Positions 15,805-24,112 of a stretch of 27,131 bases of DNA are shown here, in pieces. A program made the translations under genes and the position numbers. The stretch comes from Phycisphaerae bacterium. Its GTDB lineage: Bacteria; Planctomycetota; Phycisphaerae; UBA1845; Fen-1342. Every line of letters starts with the position of its first letter. Position 1 is the stretch's first letter. The DNA lies in assembly GCA_020058145.1 (NCBI GenBank), contig JAGVEP010000240.1, positions 1 through 27,131 of the forward strand. Direction: 5' to 3'. The notes under the pieces were generated by a model. The model was not told the origin of the DNA. It saw only the letters and a list, made by a program, of their open reading frames with translations, and made no database searches.

Positions 15805-15826
15805 CCCCGCCCGCGCGAGGGCGGGG
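15805..15826. terminator. Candidate bidirectional terminator hairpin
   Basis: A perfect 8-bp GC stem, CCCCGCCC (15805-15812) and GGGCGGGG (15819-15826), with a 6-base loop, between two convergent genes (stops at 15734 and 15862). There is no T-run on either side, so efficiency as an intrinsic terminator is uncertain. Confidence 0.4.
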
Positions 15827-15861
15827 CGATCTGCCCACGCCCTCGCGCCGCGGTTCTGTTG

Positions 15862-17439
15862 TTACCCGCCAGCCAGGATCGCGACGAACGGGTTGATGTC
15901 ATCGAAGTCCACGACACCGTCGCCGCTGCAATCGGCGTTCAGGAAACTGCAGCCTGGGTACTCGGCCGTGTAAGCCACGGGGCTGCTGATCGCCAAGACG
16001 AACGGATTGATGTCGTCGAAATCGACGATGCCGTCACAATTCAGGTCGCCCGTGGCAAAAGGCGTGACGACGACGCTCTCGATGACGAGGCCCTCGTCAT
16101 CGCCGCTGGTGAGCTCGCAACGGGTGCGCGAGCCAAAGCTCGAGGTCGCGCCGAGCGGCTCAACGCGGAAGGAACTGACGTTGGGTACTACCTCACCGGA
16201 GCCGGGGAGCACGAAGTCGTACATGCCGATGCAGCCCTGGAAGGTCCAGACCGGGTTGCCCGGCGTGCCGGTATTGATCCACCATTCCCTCGATCCCGGC
16301 GGGCACCGGTTCGTGAACCACGGTCTGGGCCCGCCGTTGAAGAAGTCGGTTCCAGCCGGGGGCCCGACGACCACACCCAAATCGTCGAACAACGTCAGGC
16401 GAAAGCCCGACGCGCCCAGCGCGGAGAAGTCCGCATCGAGCTCTTCGGTCCCGGAAGGATCCATAGTCTGGGTGCGGCTGACGCGCAGCTCCTGGCCGCC
16501 GTCATCGTAGAGCTTCATGATGATGACGTGTCCGCGGCAGCAGCGGGGCTTGTGGCTGGTCACCGAGAGGCCGCCGGTGTTGGGCGGCAGGCCGATGGCC
16601 ACGCCGTCCTGGCCGCTGCTGCCGAGGTTGTCCACATGCAGCGTGCGCTGCTCGGGCGTGCAGCCGTTGGGGTCGTCGCACTGCTCGCTGATCTGCGCCG
16701 GATCCAGGCCCCAGCACTGGACGCCGTAGGACCGAACGTTCGCGTTCGAGACCATCAGTTCGGGGATGCCGCTGCCGGTGATCGACATGGACTCGATGCC
16801 GGGACTGTCGGGCGTGCCGACGGGGAGGGTCGGGGTGACGACGAATTCGGTGTACATCACGCCGTCGCAGTAGAACACGTAGACCGTAATCCACGGGCAG
16901 ATGTTGCACAACTGGCCATACCATACACCCGCCATGGGTGTCGTTCCGGGAGGGCAATAGAAAATCTGGTGGTCCAACGGAAAATCGACGATGGGGCCGG
17001 GGAACGATCCGGAAAAGATCACGGTGCCGCTCGCGTCATGCTGAACGATCTCGACCCCGGTCGCGCCCACAGCGGAGTAGTCGCACGTGAGGGTCCCGGT
17101 GCCATCGCCGTTGCTGAGCAGGCGGTGGCTTCCGTAGATCAGGCCGTCCCAGCCCTTGTGTCTGGTGCGGAAGCTGGCGCCGGGGGTGCTCATAAGCGGT
17201 TGGAGGTCGAGCTCAGCTCCGCCGCCGAAGGCCGAGTTCAGGCGGACGTCGACGCCGTCCTCACCAGAGCTGCCGAGGTTGTGCACGGGGAGGCGCCGTC
17301 CATTAACGGGGCCGAGTTGAGCATCCCCGAGGGGCTGGTGCAGCAGCCCGCTGACGTACGTGTCGGCGGGCTGTGCGAATGCGGCGCTGGCCGCACACAC
17401 GGCCGTCAGGGAGATTACGAAAGCACATCGAAGTTTCAT
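15862..17439 (-). CDS. Secreted protein with two dockerin/EF-hand-like repeats
   Basis: A 525-aa exported protein. A signal peptide covers about residues 1-22 (ending AASAAFA|QPAD). Two homologous large domains follow, each opening with NLGSSGxDGV (about 54 and 271), each rich in Gly, Asp and scattered Cys. The C-terminus has two EF-hand/dockerin-type repeats: DLNCDGIVDFDDINPFV and DCSGDGVVDFDDINPFV, the calcium-binding loop pattern DxNxDGxVDxxD. Such paired tails are common on extracellular planctomycete proteins and suggest a surface or matrix role. No catalytic motif is visible in the body. AGGA lies about 8 bases before the start. It is transcribed alone, away from the next ECF sigma gene. 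Confidence 0.8.
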   Translation of the reverse strand: MKLRCAFVISLTAVCAASAAFAQPADTYVSGLLHQPLGDAQLGPVNGRRLPVHNLGSSGEDGVDVRLNSAFGGGAELDLQPLMSTPGASFRTRHKGWDGLIYGSHRLLSNGDGTGTLTCDYSAVGATGVEIVQHDASGTVIFSGSFPGPIVDFPLDHQIFYCPPGTTPMAGVWYGQLCNICPWITVYVFYCDGVMYTEFVVTPTLPVGTPDSPGIESMSITGSGIPELMVSNANVRSYGVQCWGLDPAQISEQCDDPNGCTPEQRTLHVDNLGSSGQDGVAIGLPPNTGGLSVTSHKPRCCRGHVIIMKLYDDGGQELRVSRTQTMDPSGTEELDADFSALGASGFRLTLFDDLGVVVGPPAGTDFFNGGPRPWFTNRCPPGSREWWINTGTPGNPVWTFQGCIGMYDFVLPGSGEVVPNVSSFRVEPLGATSSFGSRTRCELTSGDDEGLVIESVVVTPFATGDLNCDGIVDFDDINPFVLAISSPVAYTAEYPGCSFLNADCSGDGVVDFDDINPFVAILAGG

Positions 17440-17749
17440 CGCTGCAATCCTTTCAATCTTGTGACAACTTGTGACAAAGAGCTATTGCGCTGTTCTTGGG
17501 AACGCCCCAGACAGACTGCGGACAACTCCTTTGGATAAATACGCCAGTTCAGGCCTAGCGGCGAGAGCAGCGGGTCTTTGCGCTGCGCATCTCTGCCATG
17601 CTTCCGTGCGAAAAGTCCGAATCTCCAAGTTCCTGGCACAGATTTCTCTGAATTCCGCTGGGGATGTGCCAGACGACGGGATCAAAAATGGCCTTGGATA
17701 CGTGTAACCGAGGAGATACAATGATGTTGCGCATCGGGAGCCAACGCAC
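17440..17749. other. Divergent intergenic region
   Basis: This 310-base stretch lies between the start of the secreted protein (minus) and the start of the ECF sigma gene (plus), so it must hold both promoters. I see the tandem decamer at 17458-17477 (listed separately). At 17711-17723, AGGAGATACAATG looks like a start site, but its frame differs from the sigma gene and overlaps it; its short product is probably not real. I see no clear promoter hexamers. Confidence 0.4.
17458..17477. promoter_or_regulatory. Tandem palindromic decamer upstream of secreted protein gene
   Basis: CTTGTGACAA occurs twice in perfect tandem, 18 to 38 bases upstream of the ATG at 17439. Each unit contains the 9-base palindrome TTGTGACAA, so on the minus strand it reads TTGTCACAA. 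Placement between promoter and ribosome binding site suggests an operator, but no regulator is identified. Confidence 0.4.
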
Positions 17750-18355
17750 ATGCAGCCCGTCAACCTCGTCACAACGACCACGGATTTGCTTGCCGGTCTG
17801 CACGAGTGCGGCAATCGCGCGGTCTGGGACGAATTCGACCGACGTTATCGGCCGATCCTGGTGGGCTTCTTGCGCCGGATGGGGCTGAATGAGAACGACG
17901 CGGCGGACGTCGCCCAGGACACGCTGACCTGTTTTGTGCAGGCTTACCGCCAGCACAAGTATGATCGCGACCAGGGTCGGTTGCGCTCGTGGCTGATCGG
18001 GATGGCGCGTTGCCGGCTGGCCGATTGGCATCGCGTCAAGGGGCGCCGGCGCGAACTGGGCGGCGAGTCGGCGACCGCGAACATGCCCGCTGACGAGGAC
18101 GGTGACGCGGCCTGGGAAGCGGAAGAACGCCGGTTTATCCTCGAGCAGGCCATCGCGGACCTGCGGCAAACCACCCGCTTCAACGAGCGGACGATCGCAG
18201 CGTTCGAGCGCGTCGTGCTGAGCCAGGAACCCATCGAGACCGTTTCCGCCGAGTTGGGCCTCACGCCGCAGGATATCTACAACGCCAAGAACCGTGTGGT
18301 CGAGAGGCTCCGCGAGCTAGTCCGGCGCTACGAAGGCAGCTTCGTTGGTGGTTAA
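17750..18355 (+). CDS. RNA polymerase sigma factor, ECF subfamily (kinase-linked)
   Basis: A 201-aa ECF sigma factor. Region 2 lies at about residues 25-100 (WDEFDRRYRPILVGFLRRMG, then DAADVAQDTLTCFV and LRSWLIGMARCRLADWHR). Region 4 is at about 135-195 (AIADLRQTTRFNERTIAAFERVV, AELGLTPQDIYNAKNRVVERLRELV). The start at 17750 is the only in-frame start after an upstream stop at 17705, with GGGAG nine bases ahead. The next gene, a giant kinase with an N-terminal zinc-finger motif, starts three bases after the stop. The HxxxCxxC finger in that kinase is the sort seen in anti-sigma factors, so the pair probably forms one phospho-regulated module, as is common in Planctomycetota. Confidence 0.88.
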   Translation: MQPVNLVTTTTDLLAGLHECGNRAVWDEFDRRYRPILVGFLRRMGLNENDAADVAQDTLTCFVQAYRQHKYDRDQGRLRSWLIGMARCRLADWHRVKGRRRELGGESATANMPADEDGDAAWEAEERRFILEQAIADLRQTTRFNERTIAAFERVVLSQEPIETVSAELGLTPQDIYNAKNRVVERLRELVRRYEGSFVGG

Positions 18356-18358
18356 GCC

Positions 18359-21300
18359 ATGGGGCCTTCTCCGGAGCCGTGTCCATCGTCCGACGTACTC
18401 GAGAACCTTGCCGTCGGCAGTGCTGCCACGTCGGCGGTGCGTGCGCATCTCTCCACTTGTGACGCCTGCCAGCGCACTTTGCAGCGGATTCGTGAGGATA
18501 ATCACTTCCTGCGCGGATTTCTGAGCAGTGGGGGCTTCGCGACCCGCGCGCCGGCCGCTACGGCCCCGACGATCAATGTCCCGGGCTACCAAATCGTCCG
18601 CGAAATCCACCGCGGCGGGCAGGGCGTGGTTTACCAGGCCGTGCAGCGCTCCACCTCCCGCCACGTCGCGATCAAGGTGATGAAGCAGGGGCCGTTTGCC
18701 ACGTTGGCCGACCGGGCGCGCTTTGACCGCGAGATCGAGACGCTGGCCAAGCTCGACCATCCCAACATCGTCACCGTACACGACGCCGGCGTCGTCGCGG
18801 GGCTGCAGTACTTCGTGATGAACTACATCGATGGCCGGCCGCTCGACGAGGCGCTGCCCGCCGTCCGGGCCACGGAACCGGAGGGTGTCGCCGCGATTCT
18901 CAACCTGTTCATCAAGGTCTGTGACGCGGTCCACGCTGCCCACCTGCGCGGCGTCATTCATCGCGACCTTAAGCCGAGCAACATTCGCGTGGACGCGGCC
19001 GGCGAGGCGCACATTCTGGATTTTGGGTTGGCCAAATCGCTCGACGCGGAAGCCGAATCGAGGATGACGCACACCGGTCAGTTTGTCGGGTCGCTGCCGT
19101 GGGCTTCGCCGGAGCAAGTGGAGGGCGCGTCGGCCAGGGTCGATCTGCGCACGGATGTCTATTCGCTGGGCGCGATCCTCTATCAGTTGCTCACGGGTGC
19201 GCTGCCGTCCGATGTCAGCGGCAATCTGCGCGACGCGGTGGACAGCATCCTGTTCCGCACGCCGCTGCCGCCCAGCGCGCGCGTGGCCAGCAGCGGCGGC
19301 CCGTGGCGGAGCGACGAGCTCGACACGATCGTGCTGAAATGTCTGGCCAAGGATCGCGAGCGGCGCTATCAGACCGCCGGCGAACTCGGCCGCGATCTGG
19401 GCCGTTATCTAGCCGGCGAGGCGATCGAAGCCAAGCGCGACAGCGCCGTGTACATGTTGCGCAAGACGCTGCGCCGCTACCGCTTGCACGTCGCCGTCGT
19501 GGGGGCCTTCGTCGTGCTGCTGACGGTGTTCGGGGTAGTCATGGCGGTCCTTTATCAGCGTGCGGCACATTTGGAGCACGAGGCGGTCCAAGCGGCGGGG
19601 TCCTTGGACGATCTGCTGTCACAGAGCAATGTCGAGCAAGGCCGCATGGCGGGCATGCTCGGAAACCTGGAGCAAGCGGAGCAGCTCTTGTGGCGCGAGC
19701 TGCTCACGTACCGCGAGGTGGGCAGCCCGCCCGCCCTGCAACTCAATGCCCCCCCCGGACCGCCCGAGGCCTACTGGAGTTTGTGGGAGCTGTACCGGCG
19801 CTACCCTTGCCGGCGCACGCTGACTCCGCAGCCGCCAGCGGTGCGCACCGCAACGCTGTCGGACGACGGCCAGGGCCTTTGGACGGTTGATGCGAACGGA
19901 TTTGTGCAGAAACTCGACGAGCTCGGCACGCAGGTGGATTCGTACCGGGTTCCATGCCCCAACGTGCGCGGCGTGCCGTCCACGGACGCGACCGGCAAGC
20001 TCATCCTCAACTTCGACGGCCAGCACCACGCCGTCTGGCGTCGCGACGCCGGTGACCGGCCGCTGCTTGAACTGCCCAAGGACGCCGAAAGCGTCTGCCT
20101 CTCGCGGTCCGGACGGCGCCTGGCCGGGGTGATCAACGGAGAGGCGGTCGTCTGGGACACTGATCCGGCGGCGGAGACCGCTCGTTTCCGTGGCGAGGAT
20201 GGCGAACTTACCGCTGTGGCGCTTTCGAACGATGACCGTCACGTGGCCGCCCGCGATCGACTCGGCGGGCTGCAAATCTGGGAGCTTGACTCGCTACGGT
20301 GCGTCGCCCGCGCGTCGAAGGCGCCGCCACAGCATGAGACGTTGCACAGCATGGGAGAATTGCTGTTCTCACCCGACGACAGCCAGCTCGCGGACGCGTG
20401 GGTGGACATCGCCGGCCGCATCTGGAACCTGAGCGCCGCGCCGCTGAGTGCGGTTGAGCTTGCCGAGCGTCCCGGCGATTATCGTGTCCAGAGCTTCAGC
20501 CCCGACGGACGACTGCTGGCCGTCGGCGACCTGGGCGGTGCCGTACGCATTTTCGATACGGATACCGGACAGTGCCGCACCACATTTGTGGCGCATCGCG
20601 GACGCGTGCGCAGCCTCGCGTTCGCCGGCGACGGCCGTGGTTTATGGACCTGCGGGGAAGGCGAGCTGCGCCTGTGGGACATTGACGCAAACGCAGGCGT
20701 ACGCGTTGTGCACATCGAGGGCGAGTCCTTGCACAGCGTCGACATCAGCCCTGCCGGAGACTGGCTCTGTGCCGGCGGCCGGCTGGGCCAGTTACACCGC
20801 ATCAATAGCGGCACGCTCGCGGTCACAAGCCTGGACTTGCGCACCGCAGCTACCGTTTCTGGCGTGACCATCTCGCCGGACGGGACACGCACCGCCGCGG
20901 CGACCTATGCGAACGCGGCGTACATCTGGGACGGCCAGGAGCCGGATACAGAGCCGGTTCGGCTCGCCCACCCGAGCCTGGTCAGTCATGCGTGTTTCCA
21001 TCCCGATGGTACGCGGCTCGCAACAGCCTGCGACGATGGCATCGTACGAATCTGGCGGGTGGCGGATGGCAGTCTGGAGCGTGAGCTGCGCAAAGTCGAC
21101 GACCGCATCCCGCAAGTGGCCTTCGACGCGACCGGCCGGCGACTGGCGGCCGCGGTACGCAGCGGTGCGCTCCTCGTGTGGGATCTTGCCGCTGATGCGT
21201 GCGAGACGTGGAGCCCGGCGACGCACAAGCCGCTCCGCGCCGCGTGCTTCTCGCCCGACGGCCGCTGGCTCATCGTCGCCGGCGCGGAGCGTATTGTCGC

Positions 21301-21739
21301 GGTGTGGGATACCGCGCTTCGGCGGCGCGTCGCGACTCTGGTTGGTCACAGCCAGGAGATCTTCTGTCTCGACATCAGTCCCAACGGCGAGTTGATCGCC
21401 AGTGGCGACACGGGCGGCGCCATTCGACTGTGGCACGCCGCCCTGCGGCGACCGCTGGCGACGCTGGAAGGGTGCGTGGGACCGGTCATGGCGCTGCACT
21501 TCGCCGTCGACGGGCGGACGCTGGTATCCGCGTCACTGGACGGCACGCTGCGGGTGTGGGACCTCACCTACTATGCGCGGCACGTCGCCGGCAACCTCGA
21601 ACCCCAACTGCGCCGTGTGGACGCCGACCAGACCGATCCGCTGCGAGCGGCTGCCTGGCGGCACTGGGCCGCTGCTGCCGCTGGAGCGACCAGCAACGAA
21701 CCGGCGGACCGCACCCATGCTTCTGATCCGGGTCCTTGA
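18359..21739 (+). CDS. Zinc-finger / Ser-Thr kinase / WD40 membrane protein
   Basis: A 1126-aa protein in four parts. Residues 30-37 carry H30-x3-C34-x2-C37 (HLSTCDAC), an anti-sigma-like zinc finger. A complete Hanks-type kinase domain spans about 77-345: glycine loop IHRGGQGVVY, K106 in VAIKVMK, catalytic HRDLKPSN, DFGLAKS and SPEQVEG. One membrane segment follows at about 375-400 (VAVVGAFVVLLTVFGVVMAVLY). The rest, about 490-1085, is WD40-like propeller sequence with repeats such as FSPDGRLLAVGDLGGAVRIFD and LRLWDID; probably two propellers. With the finger and kinase inside and the propeller outside, it may sense and signal to the sigma factor just upstream. A short basic/Ala-rich tail ends the protein. 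No protein downstream shares its operon. Confidence 0.92.
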   Translation: MGPSPEPCPSSDVLENLAVGSAATSAVRAHLSTCDACQRTLQRIREDNHFLRGFLSSGGFATRAPAATAPTINVPGYQIVREIHRGGQGVVYQAVQRSTSRHVAIKVMKQGPFATLADRARFDREIETLAKLDHPNIVTVHDAGVVAGLQYFVMNYIDGRPLDEALPAVRATEPEGVAAILNLFIKVCDAVHAAHLRGVIHRDLKPSNIRVDAAGEAHILDFGLAKSLDAEAESRMTHTGQFVGSLPWASPEQVEGASARVDLRTDVYSLGAILYQLLTGALPSDVSGNLRDAVDSILFRTPLPPSARVASSGGPWRSDELDTIVLKCLAKDRERRYQTAGELGRDLGRYLAGEAIEAKRDSAVYMLRKTLRRYRLHVAVVGAFVVLLTVFGVVMAVLYQRAAHLEHEAVQAAGSLDDLLSQSNVEQGRMAGMLGNLEQAEQLLWRELLTYREVGSPPALQLNAPPGPPEAYWSLWELYRRYPCRRTLTPQPPAVRTATLSDDGQGLWTVDANGFVQKLDELGTQVDSYRVPCPNVRGVPSTDATGKLILNFDGQHHAVWRRDAGDRPLLELPKDAESVCLSRSGRRLAGVINGEAVVWDTDPAAETARFRGEDGELTAVALSNDDRHVAARDRLGGLQIWELDSLRCVARASKAPPQHETLHSMGELLFSPDDSQLADAWVDIAGRIWNLSAAPLSAVELAERPGDYRVQSFSPDGRLLAVGDLGGAVRIFDTDTGQCRTTFVAHRGRVRSLAFAGDGRGLWTCGEGELRLWDIDANAGVRVVHIEGESLHSVDISPAGDWLCAGGRLGQLHRINSGTLAVTSLDLRTAATVSGVTISPDGTRTAAATYANAAYIWDGQEPDTEPVRLAHPSLVSHACFHPDGTRLATACDDGIVRIWRVADGSLERELRKVDDRIPQVAFDATGRRLAAAVRSGALLVWDLAADACETWSPATHKPLRAACFSPDGRWLIVAGAERIVAVWDTALRRRVATLVGHSQEIFCLDISPNGELIASGDTGGAIRLWHAALRRPLATLEGCVGPVMALHFAVDGRTLVSASLDGTLRVWDLTYYARHVAGNLEPQLRRVDADQTDPLRAAAWRHWAAAAAGATSNEPADRTHASDPGP

Positions 21740-21799
21740 GCTTGTTCCGGGCCTCGCGGGCCTGCGTTTGCAGGTCTGTGACGCTTTCAGCGATCAGCA

Positions 21800-21850
21800 G
21801 GAACCTCCCGTGCACAAATGTGCACAAAAGTGTGCACAAACGGAGGTTCC
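21800..21850. repeat. Inverted repeat enclosing three GTGCACAAA repeats
   Basis: GGAACCTCC (21800-21808) and GGAGGTTCC (21842-21850) form a perfect 9-bp inverted repeat. The 33 bases between hold three copies of GTGCACAAA, at 21810, 21820 and 21832; each contains the palindrome GTGCAC. There is no gene here. It lies between the kinase gene and tRNA-Ser, next to a mobile region, so an operator, recombination-accessory site or small iteron-like array are all possible. Confidence 0.65.
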
Positions 21851-21863
21851 CCTGAAGCGCTAA

Positions 21864-21899
21864 GGCTCGAAGAATCCGATACTTACGATTCTTCGAACC
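21864..21899. terminator. Long hairpin beside tRNA-Ser
   Basis: A 13-bp stem with a single G-U pair (21864-21876 with 21887-21899) and a 10-base loop, CGATACTTAC. It lies ten bases beyond the 3' end of tRNA-Ser and so could be its terminator on the minus strand, or that of the kinase gene on the plus strand; no T-run follows either way. On the minus strand it begins GGGTTCGAA (complement of 21892-21900), the same nine bases as in the T-arm of the adjacent tRNA. Confidence 0.4.
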
Positions 21900-21908
21900 C
21901 TGCTAGAA

Positions 21909-21999
<91 letters not shown>

Positions 22000-22122
22000 A
22001 ACTACTTAACAACAAAGGGCTTATGCATCTCATGCCTAACGGTGGTTTCGCACACGACAACCGGGTGAGACGCTACACTTCCGCTCGCTCGCTCGTTGTG
22101 CAAACTGGTGGAGGTTGTCGCC

Positions 22123-23349
22123 ATGGCAAAAAACGAACGCCTCAAACCCAAGAAGCCGTACCCGTCCTTTCCTTTGACGGTACATCCGAACGGCCAGTGG
22201 TATAAGAAGATCCGCGGCCGCGTGCACTTCTTCGGCGTGTGGGCCGAGCCCAAGGCTGCCCTCCAGCGATATCATACGCTGGCGGCAGACCTTCACACCG
22301 GCCGCACTCCGCGAGTATCCACGCTATCGCACGCCGGTCCAACGGTCAAGAATGCCTGCAACAGCTTTCTCGGATGGCAGAAGGATAAGTTGGACACCGG
22401 GGAGATCGGCGCGCGCTGGTTCGAGGATTGCCGCAAGATCGTGAGGGAGTTCGCAAAGGCCGTCGGCAAAGAACGGCTCGTGCCGGACCTCCGGCCGGAG
22501 GACTTCCAGCGATATCGCCTGAAGCTGGCAAAACGGCTGGGCGTGCACGCGCTGACCCGGCACGTTACCGCTATCAGGAGCGTGTTCAAATACGCGTACG
22601 ATGTCGATCTGATCGAGGGGCCGGTCAAGTTCGGCAGAGGCTTCGCCAACCCGTCCGCCGCACAGAAGCGCAAGGCCAAGCAGAAGGCCGAGCTTGAAAA
22701 CGGAAAGAAGCTGTTCAAGCGAGAGGAACTCGTCTCGATTCTTGACGCATGTGACCCACACCTACACGCATCCGTCCTCCTCGGAATCAACGGCGGATTC
22801 GGGAACACGGATTGTGCCACGCTTCCACGTTCAACCGTCGATCTTGACGCGGGTTTGGTCACGTACGCCCGACCCAAAATGGGGGTGCATCGGATCGTCC
22901 CACTCTGGCCGGAAACCGTCGAGGCCTTGCGTCAAACGCTGGCGGGTGACCGGCCCGAACCAGCTGACAAACAAGCAGCCGCGCTGGTGTTTCTGACGCC
23001 TACCGGCAGGCCGCTCGTTCGGCAGACTGTCTCAGATGACGACGAGAGCGGCAAGATCAAAGCGGCAAACGTCGACGAACTCTCGGCCCGATTCTCCGCT
23101 CTCCTGAAATCCATCGGGATTCACCGGGCAGGCGTCGGGTTCTATACGCTCCGTCACACCTTCCGAACCTGGGCCGACGAGACGCACGACCAGCACGCGA
23201 TCCACCGCATCATGGGCCACGCGATCCCCGGCATGAGCGGGATCTATGTCGAAGAAATCGGTCTTGAACACCTGCGAGCCGTTACAGACCACGTCCGGCG
23301 CAAGCTGTGGCCGCGCACGTCGGAAGATCAGCCAGTCAGGCTCGACTAA
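22123..23349 (+). CDS. Tyrosine recombinase / integrase
   Basis: A 408-aa site-specific recombinase; the start at 22123 is chosen for GGAGG eight bases upstream (the frame opens at 22096). The N-terminal part (about 1-210) covers arm- and core-binding domains. In the C-terminal catalytic domain I see K252 (RPKMG), H345 and R348 (RHTFR), H366 (MGHAIPG) and the nucleophile Y375 (GIYVEE). The first catalytic arginine is not visible: the expected position reads GGFGNTDCATL (near residue 226), Gly where most members have Arg. A similar pattern occurs in integrases I associate with planctomycetes. It is beside tRNA-Ser, on the side of the tRNA 5' end. It probably mobilised the genes to its right. 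Confidence 0.9.
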   Translation: MAKNERLKPKKPYPSFPLTVHPNGQWYKKIRGRVHFFGVWAEPKAALQRYHTLAADLHTGRTPRVSTLSHAGPTVKNACNSFLGWQKDKLDTGEIGARWFEDCRKIVREFAKAVGKERLVPDLRPEDFQRYRLKLAKRLGVHALTRHVTAIRSVFKYAYDVDLIEGPVKFGRGFANPSAAQKRKAKQKAELENGKKLFKREELVSILDACDPHLHASVLLGINGGFGNTDCATLPRSTVDLDAGLVTYARPKMGVHRIVPLWPETVEALRQTLAGDRPEPADKQAAALVFLTPTGRPLVRQTVSDDDESGKIKAANVDELSARFSALLKSIGIHRAGVGFYTLRHTFRTWADETHDQHAIHRIMGHAIPGMSGIYVEEIGLEHLRAVTDHVRRKLWPRTSEDQPVRLD

Positions 23350-23444
23350 CGCGGCGGCGTGTGCAATCGCGATACCGAACGACACTGCGTGCTACGGCCA
23401 GCCTCCGGCACTCACGTGATTTTCAGAGGCGCGGATCGGCGGTT

Positions 23445-23810
23445 TCATTCTATGAAGTCGATCCCAGGTCGGTCATTCGTAACCCGCCGGCGACTGCGAC
23501 GCTTTTGAGCCTTCGAGCGTACCGTGCCGAGGAGATACGCATCGAGCCAATCGCGGTGAATGCGGTACCGCCGGCGAAACCCGCGGCCGGCATGGGTGGT
23601 CAGTTCGGCGGCTTTGAGTTGACCGGGGGCGATCAACCGCTCCAACGTATCCTGGGAAAGCTGCAGCTCCTCGGCGACCTCATCTATCGTAAGCCACTGG
23701 CTGGCGGCTGCATGGGCGCCGTTTCGCAGGGCCGCCAAGTGCTCCTCGATCTGCTGGAGCACCCGAAGCACTTCGCCATTCGCCAGGATGTCATCTGTCT
23801 CGTTGGCCAT
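23445..23810 (-). CDS. Excisionase-like HTH protein
   Basis: A 121-aa protein on the minus strand. The start at 23810 (MANETDDIL) is tentative because the frame opens upstream to 24044 and the local Shine-Dalgarno is poor. A short helical N-terminus (VLRVLQQIEEHLAAL) precedes an HTH: WLTIDEVAEELQLSQDTLERL, then RRRYRIHRDWLDAYL. This is the order seen in MerR/excisionase-type DNA-binding proteins, where the HTH chooses the site and a following strand binds beside it. A very basic tail (QKRRSRRR) follows. Its place next to the integrase suggests a recombination directionality factor. Bases 23811-24112 contain no other gene I can support. Confidence 0.65.
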   Translation of the reverse strand: MANETDDILANGEVLRVLQQIEEHLAALRNGAHAAASQWLTIDEVAEELQLSQDTLERLIAPGQLKAAELTTHAGRGFRRRYRIHRDWLDAYLLGTVRSKAQKRRSRRRVTNDRPGIDFIE

Positions 23811-24112
23811 CCCAGTTTGATCGCCGCATGCCGGGAGCCACTTCTGGGCTGCCAGTCGCAAGCACCGTGTCGCATCGCCCGGACCAGCTACGCTGCTTCC
23901 TTCCTGATCCCGTGCGTAGACGGTGCCTTCCATCTCACAGTATTGCAGACATGAAGCCGCACCGAATGCCGTATCGCTGACGCGGGGCCCACCTTCACCC
24001 GACAAGCCACCTCTCACCACGGTGAGCTTCAGCCGCACTGCCAAACGAACACTTCCGCGCCGGCCAGGTGGGTTCCCTCTATGCCGAGGAACCCACCTCG
24101 GAGCGTGAGATC

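Noticed and set aside
15859..17538. 559-codon plus-strand open frame opposite the dockerin-like gene
   Set aside because: The minus strand has a signal peptide, duplicated domains and EF-hand-type repeats; the plus frame has none.
17721..17888. ORF starting at the strong AGGAGATACAATG signal
   Set aside because: It is out of frame with and overlaps the ECF sigma gene; its product is Ser/Arg-rich with no motif.
21810..21840. CRISPR-like array from the three GTGCACAAA repeats
   Set aside because: Repeats are nine bases with one- to three-base spacers; no cas genes are nearby.
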